Source: Nymphaea colorata
Lineage: Eukaryota > Streptophyta > Magnoliopsida > Nymphaeales > Nymphaeaceae
NCBI RefSeq assembly: GCF_008831285.2
Contig: NC_045148.1
Span: 17,973,002 to 18,037,001, forward strand
Reading direction: 5' to 3'
DNA: 64,000 nt
Positions 63,464 through 64,000 of this stretch are shown here, piece by piece. The translations under genes were made by a program, and so were the position numbers. Position 1 is the stretch's first letter, and every line of letters begins with the position of its first letter. The notes beneath the pieces were generated by a model, which saw nothing but the letters and a program-made list of their open reading frames with translations, ran no database searches and was not told the origin of the DNA.

Positions 63464-64000
63464 TCAGTTTTCCTTCAATTGAACACCACGACCACCACCA
63501 ATCAATAATCAGCCTCTCTATCTCTATCTATATCTTTATCTCTGTCTCTCTTTGAATAGATGTGGCGGAGGAAGGCCGTCGCTCTGATTTCTGAGGAAGC
63601 AGACGATGATGGTGGGTCTTAACTCTCAAGTAGCAGACAGCCGCCTCCAGCAAACGGTGACGGACACGTTTGAGATTGCGTAAGCGCTCCCTTCCAGCCT
63701 GTGCTTGCTACCCCCACCATCGTCCTCTTTCATGCACACACTCTCCCTCTCCCTTTTAGCCCCACTCTTTCCTCCTCTCTGACTTTCGGCGAGTTCCCTC
63801 TCCTTCGCCGACGGCAAGCGGCGGAGCCGCCGGACCAACCCGGATAAGAATTTCCACACGGCAAGCGGTTCGGACCTTCCAAATTTGGGCGAATTGGATC
63901 TGGATTCAGCGAGACCGATCGAGGATCAATAATAACAAACCATAAGTAGCTCATGCCGAGAAACTTATAAACATCCCATAAAATAACGTGTACTACATAC
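63464..64000. other. 5' flank of DUF599 gene E
   Basis: Promoter and leader region of gene E on the minus strand, with CT- and TATC-rich tracts near 63510-63545 (plus strand). I see no further gene before the window ends. Confidence 0.5.

Overview
The window is nuclear DNA of a flowering plant. Its genes have GT-AG introns, its protein families are plant-specific, it carries a MIR156/157-type microRNA locus, and its AT-rich intergenic DNA is full of microsatellites and small non-autonomous DNA transposons. Nothing in the sequence fixes the species or order. There is no sign of prokaryotic, organellar or viral organisation.

Layout. (1) 1.8-3.2 kb, plus strand: a three-exon gene for a DUF1218 four-helix membrane protein. 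(2) 3.2-20 kb: a gene-poor stretch with decayed repeats, microsatellites and a few unrecognised ORFs. (3) 21.3-21.65 kb, plus strand: a microRNA locus whose mature strand, loop and star strand match the miR157 branch of the miR156 family, with a TATA box about 250 bases upstream. (4) 22-30 kb: no gene that can be supported. (5) 30-31.5 kb, minus strand: the first of a series of DUF599 membrane-protein genes. (6) 34.5 kb, plus: a small proline-rich protein. (7) 35.9-36.4 kb: a hAT-like non-autonomous element with an exact 8-bp target duplication. (8) 37.75-38.2 kb, plus: an intronless RING-H2 E3 ligase of the RHA2A/RHA2B type. (9) 41.5-41.9 kb: a Tourist-like MITE flanked by TAA. (10) 42.4-63.5 kb: a DUF599 tandem array, all on the minus strand, with one relic (43.5-45.7 kb) and three intact genes (47.4-49.6, 53.1-55.3 and 62.1-63.5 kb).

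The main structural story is the DUF599 family. Four intact genes and one relic share one phase-0 intron at the same place. The relic looks like a collapsed copy of the neighbouring two-gene unit. It keeps a C-like second exon and a D-like promoter, and the material between them has been lost. The same TATA-containing block precedes the relic and genes C and D.

The RING ligase and the microRNA are regulatory genes by homology: ABA signalling for RHA2-type ligases, and SPL control of phase change for miR156/157. No sequence evidence ties them functionally to the DUF599 cluster. Exon boundaries were assigned by eye from splice consensus and family alignment from memory, without transcript data.
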